The notes: generated from the letters alone by a model not told the origin. Counted from the first letter of the stretch, positions 27,675 through 37,432 are shown. The stretch: DNA of 64,000 bases from Erwinia pyri (GCF_030758455.1 NZ_CP132353.1:310001-374000), one strand, 5' to 3'. Program-made: numbers and translations.

Positions 27675-28516
27675 TTGAGAACCGTCGCGGGCTGACCATT
27701 TTCAGCCATACCCTGCTGGGGTTGGGCATTCTTACCGTGCTGTTTCCGCTCTATGTCGCTTTTGTGGCTGCCAGCCTCAGCAACAGTGAAGTGTTTCAGG
27801 TGCCGATGACGCTGATCCCCGGCACGCATCTGCTGGATAACATGGCGAATATCTGGCAGCACGGCGTAGCGCAGAACAGCGCGCCCTTTGGCCGGATGCT
27901 GATGAACAGTGCCATCATGGCGCTGAGCATTACCGCCGGAAAAATCACCGTATCGATCCTCTCAGCCTTTGCGCTGGTCTGGTTTCGTTTTCCGCTACGT
28001 TCGCTGTTTTTCTGGATGATTTTTATCACCCTGATGCTGCCGGTTGAAGTGAGGATTTTTCCCACGGTGGAGGTAATTTCCAACCTTAACATGCTCGACA
28101 GCTACAGCGGCTTAACGCTGCCGCTGATGGCATCGGCCACCGCTACCTTTCTGTTTCGCCAGTTCTTTATGACCTTACCGGACGAGCTGATTGAGGCGGC
28201 GCGCATCGACGGCGCCACTCCAATGCGCTTCTTCTGGGACATTGTGCTGCCGCTGTCGAAAACTAACCTGGCTGCGCTGTTTGTGATCACCTTTATCTAC
28301 GGCTGGAACCAGTATATGTGGCCGCTGCTGATTATCAGTGAAGCCGATCTCGGCACGGCCGTGGCCGGTATTCGCAGCATGATTGGTAACGGTGACGGAT
28401 CGACCCAATGGAATCTGGTGATGGCGGCGATGCTGCTGACCATGATCCCGCCCATTGTGATTGTTTTAGTGATGCAGCGCGCCTTCGTTCGCGGGCTGGT
28501 TGAGAGCGAGAAATAA
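27671..28516 (+). CDS. ugpE: Glycerol-3-phosphate ABC transporter permease UgpE
   Basis: This 281-residue MalG-type permease has six hydrophobic segments and the EAA loop [23 protein letters not shown]. It has the same length as the E. coli protein and forms the channel with UgpA. It is coupled to ugpA by an ATGA overlap, and ugpC starts three bases after its stop. Confidence 0.96.
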   Translation: MIENRRGLTIFSHTLLGLGILTVLFPLYVAFVAASLSNSEVFQVPMTLIPGTHLLDNMANIWQHGVAQNSAPFGRMLMNSAIMALSITAGKITVSILSAFALVWFRFPLRSLFFWMIFITLMLPVEVRIFPTVEVISNLNMLDSYSGLTLPLMASATATFLFRQFFMTLPDELIEAARIDGATPMRFFWDIVLPLSKTNLAALFVITFIYGWNQYMWPLLIISEADLGTAVAGIRSMIGNGDGSTQWNLVMAAMLLTMIPPIVIVLVMQRAFVRGLVESEK

Positions 28517-28519
28517 GTT

Positions 28520-29593
28520 ATGGCAGGCGTAAAACTTCAGGCCGTTACCAAATCCTACGACGGTAAAAACCAGATTATTCAGCCGCTGGATGTCGCTATC
28601 CGCGACGGTGAGTTCATGGTGATGGTGGGGCCTTCAGGCTGTGGAAAATCCACCCTGCTGCGCATGGTCGCCGGGCTGGAGCAGGTCACCAGCGGCGATA
28701 TCTATATCGACAGCCAGCGCGTAACCGATCTTGAGCCAAAGGATCGCGGCATTGCGATGGTATTCCAGAACTATGCGCTCTATCCGCACATGAGCGTGGA
28801 GCAGAACATGGGCTATGGCCTGAAAATCCGCGGTATGGGTAAAGAGCATGTCCGTCAGCGGGTGCTGGAAGCGGCGAAAAGTCTGGAGCTGGAGCCGCTG
28901 CTGCATCGCCGTCCGCGTGAGCTTTCCGGCGGACAGCGCCAGCGCGTGGCGATGGGCAGGGCAATTGTCCGCGAACCGGCGGTATTCCTGTTTGATGAAC
29001 CGCTCTCGAACCTGGACGCGCGTTTGCGCGTGCAGATGCGCCTTGAGCTGCAACAGCTGCATCGCCGTCTGAATACCACCAGCCTTTATGTCACGCACGA
29101 TCAGGTGGAAGCGATGACGCTGGCGCAGCGGGTGATGGTGATGAACAAAGGCGTGCTGGAGCAGCTGGGGACGCCGGTGGAAGTGTATGAGCGTCCGGCC
29201 ACGCGCTTCGTTGCCAGCTTTATCGGCGCGCCCTCAATGAACCTGATGGAAGGAGAGCTGAACGACGATGGCACCCGTCTGACGCTTTCAGACGGTTTTG
29301 TGGTGCCATTAGCGCAAGCCAAAGCGCGCTGGGCAGAACGTGCATTGACGTTAGGCATCCGGCCGGAGCATATTAAGCTCGCCACACGGCAGGCTGGCGG
29401 ATTGCCGCTGGTGATTGAGACGCTGGAAATGCTTGGCGCAGACAATCTGGCGCACGGCAGGTGGGGCGGCCACAGTGTTGTGGTGCGTCTGCCGCACAGC
29501 GAGCGTCCGGCACCGGGCAGCACGCTCTGGCTGCATCTGCCGGCGGAATCGCTACACTTCTTTGATACTTCTACAGGACAACGGCTCGAATAA
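28520..29593 (+). CDS. ugpC: Glycerol-3-phosphate ABC transporter ATPase UgpC
   Basis: This 357-residue MalK-like ATPase has Walker [10 protein letters not shown] near residues 37-45, signature LSGGQRQRV and Walker [15 protein letters not shown]-terminal regulatory OB-fold domain starts near residue 235 ([10 protein letters not shown] ... [10 protein letters not shown]). In E. coli the transporter is inhibited by internal phosphate through this subunit. The stop codon shares one base with the ugpQ start. Confidence 0.96.
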   Translation: MAGVKLQAVTKSYDGKNQIIQPLDVAIRDGEFMVMVGPSGCGKSTLLRMVAGLEQVTSGDIYIDSQRVTDLEPKDRGIAMVFQNYALYPHMSVEQNMGYGLKIRGMGKEHVRQRVLEAAKSLELEPLLHRRPRELSGGQRQRVAMGRAIVREPAVFLFDEPLSNLDARLRVQMRLELQQLHRRLNTTSLYVTHDQVEAMTLAQRVMVMNKGVLEQLGTPVEVYERPATRFVASFIGAPSMNLMEGELNDDGTRLTLSDGFVVPLAQAKARWAERALTLGIRPEHIKLATRQAGGLPLVIETLEMLGADNLAHGRWGGHSVVVRLPHSERPAPGSTLWLHLPAESLHFFDTSTGQRLE

Positions 29594-30333
29594 TGAACAA
29601 AGCCTGGCCTTACCCTAAGATTGTCGCGCACCGCGGCGGCGGAAAGCTGGCACCGGAAAATACGCTGGCTGGCATTGATGTCGGGGCGAAACTGGGCCAC
29701 AAGATGATTGAATTTGACGTCAAGCTCTCGCAGGATGGCGAAATATTCCTGCTGCATGACGACACGCTGGAGAGAACCAGCAACGGCTGGGGAGTGGCGG
29801 GGCAGCTGCCGTGGGCAAAACTGGTTCAGCTGGATGTGGGCGGCTGGTATAGCCGACACTTTGCTGACGAACGTCTGCCGTTACTGGCGCAGGTTGCCGC
29901 GCGCTGTGCGGCCTATCAGATGATGGCCAACATTGAAATCAAACCCACCACCGGGCTGGAAGCGGAAACAGGGCGTGCGGTCGCCCTGGCCGCCAGGGAT
30001 CTCTGGCACACGGAAACGACACCGCTGCTCTCTTCGTTCTCTTATGCCTCGCTGCAGGCAGCTAAAGAAGCCGCGCCGGAGCTGCCCCGCGGGCTGCTGC
30101 TGCATGAATGGCATGAGAACTGGCAGGAGATGACAGACGCGCTGGAGTGCGTCTCGATCCATTTCAATCACAAGGTGCTGACGGAACAGCGCGTGGTGAG
30201 CCTGAAGCAAGCCGGACTGCGCATTCTGGTTTATACGGTTAACAGCCCTGAACGGGCAAGGAAACTGCTGAAGTGGGGTGTCGATGCGATCTGTACTGAC
30301 GCCATCGACACCCTGGGCCCTGATTTTAGCTGA
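29593..30333 (+). CDS. ugpQ: Glycerophosphodiester phosphodiesterase UgpQ
   Basis: This 246-residue cytoplasmic enzyme hydrolyses imported glycerophosphodiesters to glycerol 3-phosphate and an alcohol. GDPD motifs are visible: [15 protein letters not shown] near the N-terminus (catalytic His and Glu), [20 protein letters not shown] (second His) and NIEIKP. Last gene of the ugp operon; it meets the converging yhhA with only two bases between the stop codons. Confidence 0.95.
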   Translation: MNKAWPYPKIVAHRGGGKLAPENTLAGIDVGAKLGHKMIEFDVKLSQDGEIFLLHDDTLERTSNGWGVAGQLPWAKLVQLDVGGWYSRHFADERLPLLAQVAARCAAYQMMANIEIKPTTGLEAETGRAVALAARDLWHTETTPLLSSFSYASLQAAKEAAPELPRGLLLHEWHENWQEMTDALECVSIHFNHKVLTEQRVVSLKQAGLRILVYTVNSPERARKLLKWGVDAICTDAIDTLGPDFS

Positions 30334-30335
30334 AC

Positions 30336-30644
30336 TTAATTGGTGTTGTTATTGCCGTTGTTCTGCTGAACGGGCGGCATACTGCCCGAGCCGGGCTGGG
30401 ACTGCAACACGCGCTGGGAAGCGCTGTTGCGCTGCTCCTGCACTTTACGCTGCATCTGCTGGGTCTGTTGCTGCTGATCCTGCTGCAGTTTGAGTTTTTG
30501 CTGGGTCTGCTGCGTCTGCATCTGCTGCTGCGTACGCTGGGTGCTGGGGTTATAACCCGGCTGATTGGGTTGATTGCTGTTATTCAACATATTTGCCATG
30601 CCGCTCAGCGGCACCAGTGCGGCAAAAATAACTAACCATTTCAT
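30336..30644 (-). CDS. yhhA: DUF2756 protein YhhA
   Basis: This 102-residue probable periplasmic protein has a signal peptide (MKWLVIFAALVPLSGMA). The rest is very rich in Gln (about a third of residues), in a QQ-type pattern suggesting a coiled or disordered helix. It is the E. coli YhhA family, unknown function. Position between ugpQ and ggt is conserved, and the start has GGAGGGCAG upstream. Confidence 0.88.
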   Translation of the reverse strand: MKWLVIFAALVPLSGMANMLNNSNQPNQPGYNPSTQRTQQQMQTQQTQQKLKLQQDQQQQTQQMQRKVQEQRNSASQRVLQSQPGSGSMPPVQQNNGNNNTN

Positions 30645-30800
30645 AAACTGCCCTCCTTATTTCTTTCCTTAAGTGTACGACACGCTCACAAAACGGGTGC
30701 CAGGAGTTGCCTGAATTTCTTTGTCGCCTCGCCTTTTCTCTTATTTCGTACACACTTAACAGCGGTAAACAAACGTAAATAATACTAACAAGAGGTGAAG

Positions 30801-32546
30801 ATGACAGGACAGGGCAAGATGACGCGGTTTGCGGGGCTGACGCTCGGGCTGTTGCTGTGGCAGGGTGCGTACGCCGCTCCTGCCGCACCGGCGGTCTCTT
30901 ATGGTGTGGATGCCGATACGTTTCATCCCGTTAAAGAGCAGCATGGGATGGTCTCTTCAGTCGATGCCACCGCTACGCAGGTAGGGGTGGAGATCCTCAA
31001 ACAGGGTGGTAATGCCGTTGATGCGGCAGTTGCCGTGGGCTATGCGCTGGCGGTAACCCACCCTCAGGCGGGCAATCTGGGCGGCGGCGGCTTTATGATG
31101 CTGCGCACCGCCTCTGGCCGCACCACCGCCATCGACTTCCGGGAAATGGCACCAACCCGCGCCAGCCGCGATATGTTCCTGGATGCGCAGGGCAACGCCG
31201 ACAGCAAAAAGTCGCTGACCAGCCATCTGGCTTCCGGCGTGCCGGGTACCGTTGCCGGTTTCGCTCTGGCGAACAAAGAGTACGGCACGATGCCGCTGAG
31301 CCGTCTGATCCAGCCCGCCATAAAGCTGGCGAGCAAAGGGATTGTGGTGAACGAAGCGCTGGCGGACGATCTGAAGGTCTATGGCAAGGAGGTGCTGATT
31401 ACCCATCCCAACAGCAAAGCCATTTTCTATAAGCAGGACGGCATGCCTTACAGCCGCGGCGAAACGCTGGTGCAGCGTAATCTTGCCCACAGTTTAGAAC
31501 TGATTGCGAAACAGGGGCCGGATGCTTTTTATAAAGGCGAAATCGCTGACCAGATTGACCAGGAGATGGCGGCCCACGGCGGGCTGATCGGTAAAGAGGA
31601 TCTGGCGAAATACAAAGCCGTTGAGCGTAAACCCATTAGCGGAACCTATCGTGGGTATGAAGTCTTCTCCATGCCACCGCCCTCTTCAGGCGGCATTCAT
31701 ATCGTGCAGATCCTGAATATCCTTGAGAACTTTGACCTCGCGAAGATGGGCTTCGGCAGCGCGGATGCTCTGCAGGTGATGGCAGAAGCGGAAAAATATG
31801 CCTATGCCGACCGGTCGGAATATCTCGGCGATCCGGACTTTGTGAAGGTGCCGTGGCAGGCGCTGACCAGCAAGGCCTATGCAAAATCGCTGGCGCAGCA
31901 GATAGATGTTAACAAAGCGCGCCCCTCTGCAGAGATTAAACCCGGCAAGCTGGCTCCTTACGAGAGCAATCAGACCACCCATTTCTCGGTAGTGGATAAG
32001 CAGGGCAACGCGGTCGCCGTGACCTATACGCTGAATACCTATTTCGGCAGCGGCATCGTGGCGGGCAGCAGCGGCATTCTGATGAATAATGAGATGGATG
32101 ACTTCTCGGCCAAGCCGGGTACGCCAAACGTTTATGGGCTGGTTGGCGGAGAAGCCAACGCCGTGGGGCCTTACAAACGTCCCCTCTCGTCGATGTCGCC
32201 CACTATTGTGGCGAAAGAGGGCAAAACCTGGCTGGTAACCGGCAGCCCTGGCGGCAGCCGCATCATTACCACCGTGCTGCAAATGGTGGTGAACAGCATC
32301 GATTACGGGATGAACATTGCGGAAGCGACCAATGCGCCGCGCTTCCATCATCAGTGGTTGCCTGACCAGCTACGCGTAGAGAAGGGCTTCAGCCCCGATA
32401 CGCTTAAACTGCTGGAAGCCAGAGGGCAGCATGTGAAGGTTCTGCCTGCCATGGGCAGCACGCAAAGCATTATGATTGGACCGGACGGCATGCTCTATGG
32501 CGCATCAGATCCCCGCTCGATTGATGATTTAACGGCGGGCTACTGA
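30801..32546 (+). CDS. ggt: Gamma-glutamyltranspeptidase Ggt
   Basis: This 581-residue periplasmic proenzyme hydrolyses or transfers the gamma-glutamyl group of glutathione and related peptides. The signal peptide ends around QGAYA. Self-cleavage is expected before Thr392 (first Thr of QTTHFSVVD), which becomes the nucleophile of the small subunit. Further landmarks are GGNAVDAAVAVGYALAVTHPQAGNLGGGG, and the substrate-binding segments LNTYFGSGI and SSMSP. I prefer ATG 30801, spaced correctly from AAGAGG, over GTG 30795. It is transcribed alone and ends at a strong terminator. Confidence 0.95.
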   Translation: MTGQGKMTRFAGLTLGLLLWQGAYAAPAAPAVSYGVDADTFHPVKEQHGMVSSVDATATQVGVEILKQGGNAVDAAVAVGYALAVTHPQAGNLGGGGFMMLRTASGRTTAIDFREMAPTRASRDMFLDAQGNADSKKSLTSHLASGVPGTVAGFALANKEYGTMPLSRLIQPAIKLASKGIVVNEALADDLKVYGKEVLITHPNSKAIFYKQDGMPYSRGETLVQRNLAHSLELIAKQGPDAFYKGEIADQIDQEMAAHGGLIGKEDLAKYKAVERKPISGTYRGYEVFSMPPPSSGGIHIVQILNILENFDLAKMGFGSADALQVMAEAEKYAYADRSEYLGDPDFVKVPWQALTSKAYAKSLAQQIDVNKARPSAEIKPGKLAPYESNQTTHFSVVDKQGNAVAVTYTLNTYFGSGIVAGSSGILMNNEMDDFSAKPGTPNVYGLVGGEANAVGPYKRPLSSMSPTIVAKEGKTWLVTGSPGGSRIITTVLQMVVNSIDYGMNIAEATNAPRFHHQWLPDQLRVEKGFSPDTLKLLEARGQHVKVLPAMGSTQSIMIGPDGMLYGASDPRSIDDLTAGY

Positions 32547-32594
32547 ATCAGCCGGTTGATGAGTTAACCGCAAGTGAACAGCGCTGACAGTTTT

Positions 32595-32626
32595 AAAAGG
32601 CATTCCTGATATCGGGAATGCCTTTT
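32595..32626. terminator. Bidirectional terminator between ggt and aaaT
   Basis: A perfect 12-bp stem AAAAGGCATTCC / GGAATGCCTTTT (32595-32606 and 32615-32626) with an 8-base loop lies between the converging ggt and aaaT genes. A/T-rich ends allow use from either side. Confidence 0.88.
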
Positions 32627-32648
32627 ATATGCTGGCTCTCTGCCAGAG

Positions 32649-33149
32649 TCAGCTCTTATCTTTCAGGCGGGCCATATAGAGCGCATCCACCTGCCTGCCG
32701 TCGCGCACGGCGAAGCGGCGGGCGACGCCTTCAGTAACAAAGCCAAATTTTTCATACAGCGCTATCGCCGTGGCGTTGTCAGCAAACACCGTCAGTTCGA
32801 TACGAGCCACTTCCAGCCAGCTGTCGCACAGGCTGATCATCTCCTGCATCAGCGCTTTCGCCACGCCTTTACCGCGATAATCGTAATCCACAGCAATCCC
32901 GAACGAGGCCGTATGGCGGCGGCGCGCGCGGCTGTTGACTTCCAGCGTCAGGTCGCCGACCACTTTACCTTCAATACAGGCGACCAGGCGATGCAAACCT
33001 GCCTGGGAAACCGCCGCGCGATCCTGCCAGACTTTGAGCGCCGGATGGGGAAGCTGTAGCGTATCGCGGTAAGTTTCAGGCTGGCTCATCATGCGGTGCA
33101 GCGCTTCTGCATCGCCTGGTTCGGCATGACGTATCACGATCTCACTCAT
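32649..33149 (-). CDS. aaaT: L-amino acid N-acetyltransferase AaaT (YhhY)
   Basis: This 166-residue GNAT acetyltransferase begins MSEIVIRHAEPGDAEAL and carries the acetyl-CoA motif YRGKGVAKALMQEMI and IELTVFADNATAIALYEKFGF. E. coli YhhY (AaaT) acetylates amino acids such as phenylalanine and methionine on the amino group. I chose ATG 33149 for the family start; the frame is open to 33215 but those residues are unmatched. It neighbours ryhB, as in E. coli. Confidence 0.9.
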   Translation of the reverse strand: MSEIVIRHAEPGDAEALHRMMSQPETYRDTLQLPHPALKVWQDRAAVSQAGLHRLVACIEGKVVGDLTLEVNSRARRRHTASFGIAVDYDYRGKGVAKALMQEMISLCDSWLEVARIELTVFADNATAIALYEKFGFVTEGVARRFAVRDGRQVDALYMARLKDKS

Positions 33150-33223
33150 TTCCTTGCTCCCTCTCTGTAAGTAATCCTCTTTAAGATCAGGGCCTTTAGC
33201 GGATAAATCAAGCAAAAAAACAC

Positions 33224-33257
33224 TTTACAAGTGCGAATGATAATGATTATTATTGTC
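33224..33257 (+). promoter_or_regulatory. Fur-controlled promoter of ryhB
   Basis: The 19-base site at 33239-33257 (GATAATGATTATTATTGTC) matches the classical Fur box at 16 of 19 positions. It overlaps the likely -10 TATTAT (33248-33253), with a -35 TTTACA at 33224-33229 and an 18-base spacer. Iron-loaded Fur would block this promoter. Confidence 0.93.
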
Positions 33258-33259
33258 AT

Positions 33260-33359
33260 GCGTTCCCGGCATGGGCTTCACGGACCAGCGGGAAAGCACG
33301 ACATTGCTCACATTGCTTTCAAGTATTATTTAGCCAGCTCGGGTGCTGGCTTTTTTTTT
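33260..33359 (+). ncRNA. ryhB: Iron-sparing small RNA RyhB
   Basis: The core AAAGCACGACATTGCTCACA (33293-33312), continuing through ATTGCTT, is the highly conserved target-pairing and Hfq region of E. coli RyhB. The 3' end is a terminator hairpin (AGCCAGC / GCTGGCT, about 33332-33351) with nine T (33351-33359). A 5' stem can form from TTCCCG (33263-33268) and CGGGAA (33289-33294). The Fur box and position beside aaaT (yhhY) agree with E. coli. The RNA silences messages for non-essential iron proteins during iron starvation. The start at about 33260 is inferred from promoter spacing, giving roughly 100 nt. Confidence 0.96.
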
Positions 33360-33500
33360 GCCTGCCCTTTGTTCAGTCTGAAAACTTATCCAAACCCCGC
33401 GCCATTAATCGAATATTTTGAACAGAGGAGACAATTTTCTCCGCTATCATCCCCACGTGTTCAGGTCCAGACTATGTGAAAACGTTGAGGAGAATTGAAC

Positions 33501-34196
33501 ATGATTTACTTACGCAAAGCAGAAGATCGCGGTCACGCCAATCATGGTTGGCTGGACAGCTACCACACATTTTCTTTCGCCAACTACTACGATGCCAATT
33601 TCATGGGCTTCTCGGCGTTGCGCGTGATTAATGAAGATGTGATCGATGGCGGACAGGGTTTTGGTGCCCATCCCCATAAAGATATGGAAATTCTGACCTA
33701 CGTGCTTTCCGGTACGGTTGAGCATGAAGACAGCATGGGTAACAAAGAGCAGATCCCGGCGGGTGAGTTCCAGATTATGAGCGCCGGTACCGGCGTCCGT
33801 CACTCTGAGTACAATGCCAGCAAAGAGGTGCCGCTGCATCTGTACCAGATCTGGATCATTCCGGAAAAAACCGGCATTGAGCCTCGCTATGCCCAGCGCC
33901 GCTTTGACGATGTGCAGGGCCGCCAGCTGGTGCTGTCACCGGATGCCCGTGACGGTTCACTGAAAGTATTCCAGGATATGACGCTTTCCCGCTGGGTGCT
34001 GAAACAGGGTGAGCAGGGCACCGCAGAGGTGGAAGCTGGACGCCGTATCTGGATCCAGGTCGTGAAAGGTGATGTCACCGTTAACGGTGAGAAAGCCTCT
34101 ACCAGCGATGCTTTCGCCATCTGGGATGAAAATGCTCTGGCGATTGAAGCCGGAAGCGATACTGAAATCCTGCTGTTTGATCTGCCCGCAGTTTAA
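33501..34196 (+). CDS. yhhW: Pirin family protein / quercetin 2,3-dioxygenase YhhW
   Basis: This 231-residue bicupin protein has the length of E. coli YhhW, which shows quercetinase activity in vitro. Metal ligands are in HPHKDMEILTYVLSG (two His) and VEHEDSMGN (His and Glu). The physiological role is not settled. ATG 33501 follows GTTGAGGAG; the TTG six bases earlier is less likely. Upstream lies ryhB, and gntR follows in the same direction 95 bases later. Confidence 0.93.
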   Translation: MIYLRKAEDRGHANHGWLDSYHTFSFANYYDANFMGFSALRVINEDVIDGGQGFGAHPHKDMEILTYVLSGTVEHEDSMGNKEQIPAGEFQIMSAGTGVRHSEYNASKEVPLHLYQIWIIPEKTGIEPRYAQRRFDDVQGRQLVLSPDARDGSLKVFQDMTLSRWVLKQGEQGTAEVEAGRRIWIQVVKGDVTVNGEKASTSDAFAIWDENALAIEAGSDTEILLFDLPAV

Positions 34197-34291
34197 CTTC
34201 GTCACACTTTGGGTGCGGTTTTCCGCACCCTTCACCGTTTTCCTGTCATTTTTGTTACACTCAGCTTATCTCTCCCCAATCCCTGACGATA

Positions 34292-35287
34292 ATGAAGAAA
34301 AAAAGACCGGTATTACAGGACGTTGCCGATCGTGTGGGCATCACTAAAATGACCGTCAGCCGCTATCTGCGCAACCCCGATCAGGTCTCTGTCGCGCTAC
34401 AGAGCCGCATTGCCGAGGCGCTGGATGAGCTGGGCTATATTCCCAATAAAGCACCGGATATTTTATCCAATGCCACCAGCCGGGCGATTGGTGTACTGCT
34501 GCCGTCGCTCACTAACCAGGTTTTTGCCGATGTGCTGCGGGGCATTGAAGCGGTGACGGACGCGGCCGGCTATCAGACCATGCTGGGCCACTTTGGCTAC
34601 AGCGCGGAAAAGGAAGAGCTGCAAATTCGCTCGCTGCTGGCCTGGAATATCGACGGGCTGATCCTTACCGAGCGAACGCATACGCCAGCCAGCCTGCGGA
34701 TGATCGAGACGGCCGGCATCCCGGTGCTGGAGATGATGGACTCCGTTTCACCCTGTCTGGATATGGCGGTGGGCTTTGACAATGTTGAAGCGGCGCGGCA
34801 GATGACACACGCCATTCTTAAAAAAGGGTACCGCCACACCGTTTATCTGGGCGCCAGGCTTGACGAGCGAACGCTGCTGAAGCAGCAGGGCTACGAGCAG
34901 GCGATGCGGGAGGCGGGCTTAGCGCCCCACAGCATTATGATGGAAGAAGCCTCCTCTTTCTCAATGGGAGCAACCCTGTTTCAGGAAGCCCAGCGGCGCT
35001 ATCCCGCGACCGACAGCCTGTTCTGTACCAACGATGATCTGGCTGTAGGCGCCATGTTTGAGTGCCAGCGCCAGGGATTACGCGTACCGCAGGAGATGGC
35101 GATAGCGGGTTTTCACGGCCATGATATTACTCAGGTAGTCACGCCTGAACTGGCAACGGTGGTGACGCCGCGTGAAAAAATGGGCAGTGAATCCGCCGCG
35201 CTGCTGCTGGCCCGTATTCGCGGCGAGCAGAGAGAGGCGAGTCAGGTGGATGTCGGGTTTACCATTTCCGAAGGTGGCAGCATCTGA
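34292..35287 (+). CDS. gntR: Gluconate operon repressor GntR
   Basis: This 331-residue LacI-family regulator has the helix-turn-helix at residues 5-30 (PVLQDVADRVGITKMTVSRYLRNPDQVS) and a hinge APDILSNATSRAIGVLLPSL. The periplasmic-binding-like sensor domain binds gluconate. It represses gnt genes for gluconate uptake and phosphorylation. A matching operator lies ahead of gntK, 183 bases past its own stop. Same length as E. coli GntR and the same gene order yhhW-gntR-gntK-gntU. Confidence 0.96.
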   Translation: MKKKRPVLQDVADRVGITKMTVSRYLRNPDQVSVALQSRIAEALDELGYIPNKAPDILSNATSRAIGVLLPSLTNQVFADVLRGIEAVTDAAGYQTMLGHFGYSAEKEELQIRSLLAWNIDGLILTERTHTPASLRMIETAGIPVLEMMDSVSPCLDMAVGFDNVEAARQMTHAILKKGYRHTVYLGARLDERTLLKQQGYEQAMREAGLAPHSIMMEEASSFSMGATLFQEAQRRYPATDSLFCTNDDLAVGAMFECQRQGLRVPQEMAIAGFHGHDITQVVTPELATVVTPREKMGSESAALLLARIRGEQREASQVDVGFTISEGGSI

Positions 35288-35401
35288 GTACGCGTATCTG
35301 AGAGGGTTTCGGGGAGAGTCAGCAAAAGGATTTCCCGCTATTGCACGCCTGAAGGGAAAATTTGACCCTTTGTGCCCCGACGACTCTGAAACGCTCATTT
35401 T

Positions 35402-35486
35402 TTTGAACCACCTCACAAATACCCACTTTTTCCCGCCCAGCTGTTGCCTTACTGCATGGCCGTCCAGACAATGTTACCGATAACAA
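35402..35486 (+). promoter_or_regulatory. gntKU promoter with CRP-like site and GntR operator
   Basis: A CRP-like site, TTTGA-N6-TCACA (35402-35417), matches 9 of 10 core bases. It precedes -35 TTGCCT (35444-35449) and -10 GACAAT (35467-35472) with a 17-base spacer. A GntR-type dyad, TGTTACCGATAACA (35472-35485), covers the expected transcription start. This gives catabolite activation plus gluconate-relieved repression. Confidence 0.82.
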
Positions 35487-35541
35487 ATTGGGCTGAAGCT
35501 GCACGGTCTTCTCCCTGGACTCTCTGCCGGAGCATAAATAA

Positions 35542-36075
35542 ATGAAAACCACCCCCTCGTCCCACCACGTCTTCGTGCTGATGGGCGTATCAGGAAGCGG
35601 CAAATCAGCGGTTGCCAATGCCGTTGCCTATCAGCTGAAAGCGGCGTTCCTCGACGGGGATTTTCTTCATCCTCGCGCTAATATCCAGAAAATGTCTGAA
35701 GGGCATCCTCTGAACGATGAGGATCGCAGGCCCTGGCTACAAGCTATCAACGATGCGGCGTTTGCCATGCAGCGCACCAATGATATTTCGCTGATTGTCT
35801 GCTCCGCGCTGAAAAAGCAATATCGCGACATCCTGCGTAAAGGCAACGATAACCTCTCCTTTGTCTATCTGAAGGGCGATTTTGACACCATCGAATCCCG
35901 CCTGCGTGCGAGAAAAGGTCACTTCTTCAAGCCGCAGATGCTGGTCACGCAATTTGAAACGCTTCAGGAGCCGGGTCTTGATGAAGGCAACGTTCTGATC
36001 GTCGATATTAACCAGACGCTGGATGAGGTTGTGGCCGATACCATCGCCACCATCGAAGGTGCGATCAAAAAATAA
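35542..36075 (+). CDS. gntK: Gluconokinase GntK
   Basis: This 177-residue cytoplasmic kinase phosphorylates D-gluconate to 6-phosphogluconate. The P-loop GVSGSGKSAV lies at about residues 14-23. DGDFLHPRANIQKMSEGHPLNDEDRRPWL and VYLKGDFDTIESRLRARKGHFFKPQMLVTQFETLQ are gluconokinase hallmarks. It is the first gene after the GntR-controlled promoter, and gntU follows ten bases later. Confidence 0.96.
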   Translation: MKTTPSSHHVFVLMGVSGSGKSAVANAVAYQLKAAFLDGDFLHPRANIQKMSEGHPLNDEDRRPWLQAINDAAFAMQRTNDISLIVCSALKKQYRDILRKGNDNLSFVYLKGDFDTIESRLRARKGHFFKPQMLVTQFETLQEPGLDEGNVLIVDINQTLDEVVADTIATIEGAIKK

Positions 36076-36085
36076 GTTGGATGTA

Positions 36086-37426
36086 ATGGCTACTGCAACA
36101 CTGGTTTTAACGGCAGCAGGTTCCGTGTTACTGCTGCTGTTCCTGGTGATGAAAGCTCGGATGCACGCTTTTGTCGCCCTGATGTTAGTCTCCGTCGGTG
36201 CCGGGATCTTCTCCGGCATGCCCCTCGATAAAATTGCGGACACCATGCAAAAAGGCATGGGTGGCACGCTGGGTTTCCTCGCGATTGTGGTGGCGCTGGG
36301 CGCCATGTTCGGCAAAATCCTGCATGAAACCGGGGCGGTCGATCAGATCGCTATCAGGATGCTGAAGACCTTCGGCGAAAGCCGCGCGCACTATGCGATG
36401 GGCATCGCCGGGTTAATCTGCGCCCTGCCTCTCTTCTTTGAGGTGGCGATAGTGCTGCTGATCAGCATTGCCTTTGCCGTGGCTCGCCGCACGCACGACA
36501 ACCTGGTTAAGCTGGTGATCCCGCTGTTTGCCGGGGTTGCCGCCTCTGCCGCCTTCCTGCTGCCCGGACCTGCGCCGATGCTGCTGGCGTCCCAGATGCA
36601 TGTCGATTTTGGCTGGATGATCCTGCTGGGCCTCTGCGCCGCTATCCCCAGCATGCTGATTGCCGGTCCGCTGTTCGGCAACTTTATCAGCCGCCATGTG
36701 GAGTTCACGCTGCCAACGGAAGCTTCGCACCCTGATTTTGATGAGAACAAGCTGCCTTCGTTTGGCTTCAGCCTGTCGCTGATCCTGTTTCCGCTGGTGC
36801 TGGTAGGGCTGAAAACCATCGGCGCGCGCTTTACCGAACAGGGCACCACGCTCTATCAGTGGCTGGAATTTATCGGCCATCCGTTTATTGCCATTCTGCT
36901 GGCCTGTCTGGTAGCCATGTATGGCCTGGCTTACCGTCAGGGCATGGATAAAGAGCGCGTCATGCAGATTTGCGGCAGCGCGTTGCAGCCTGCGGGCATT
37001 ATCCTGCTGGTGATTGGCGCGGGTGGCGTGTTCAAGCAGGTGCTGGTGGATTCAGGCGTAGGCCCGGCGCTGGGTAACGCGCTGACCGGTGCCGGCCTGC
37101 CGGTTGCGCTGGCCTGCTTTATTCTGGCGGGGGCGGTACGCATCATTCAGGGATCGGCTACCGTAGCCTGCCTGACGGCAGTTGGCCTGATTATGCCGGT
37201 GATTGAACCGCTGCATTACTCAGGCGCGCAGATGGCGGCGCTTTCCATCTGTATTGCCGGCGGCTCCATTATCTTCAGCCACGTCAACGACGCAGGCTTC
37301 TGGCTGTTTGGCCGCTTCACGGGCGCAACCGAAGCGCAAACGCTGAAGACCTGGACGATGATGGAAACCCTGCTGGGCACCGTGGGCGCCGTTGTCGGGA
37401 TGATCGCTTTCGAGCTTTTATCCTGA
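36086..37426 (+). CDS. gntU: Low-affinity gluconate transporter GntU
   Basis: This 446-residue inner-membrane permease of the GntP family has about twelve or more hydrophobic segments and the same length as E. coli GntU. Typical stretches are LVMKARMHAFVALMLVS, GMGGTLGFLAIVVALGAMFGK and PALGNALTGAGLPVALACF. I chose ATG 36086; an ATG at 36081 is followed at once by a stop codon. It works with GntK for gluconate use. The high-affinity transporter gntT, next to nfuA in E. coli, is missing in this window. Confidence 0.95.
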   Translation: MATATLVLTAAGSVLLLLFLVMKARMHAFVALMLVSVGAGIFSGMPLDKIADTMQKGMGGTLGFLAIVVALGAMFGKILHETGAVDQIAIRMLKTFGESRAHYAMGIAGLICALPLFFEVAIVLLISIAFAVARRTHDNLVKLVIPLFAGVAASAAFLLPGPAPMLLASQMHVDFGWMILLGLCAAIPSMLIAGPLFGNFISRHVEFTLPTEASHPDFDENKLPSFGFSLSLILFPLVLVGLKTIGARFTEQGTTLYQWLEFIGHPFIAILLACLVAMYGLAYRQGMDKERVMQICGSALQPAGIILLVIGAGGVFKQVLVDSGVGPALGNALTGAGLPVALACFILAGAVRIIQGSATVACLTAVGLIMPVIEPLHYSGAQMAALSICIAGGSIIFSHVNDAGFWLFGRFTGATEAQTLKTWTMMETLLGTVGAVVGMIAFELLS

Positions 37427-37432
37427 CGACTG

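Noticed and set aside
33231..33479. Plus-strand frame of 82 codons between aaaT and yhhW
   Set aside because: It covers the Fur box and RyhB; the small RNA explains the conservation and no protein is likely.
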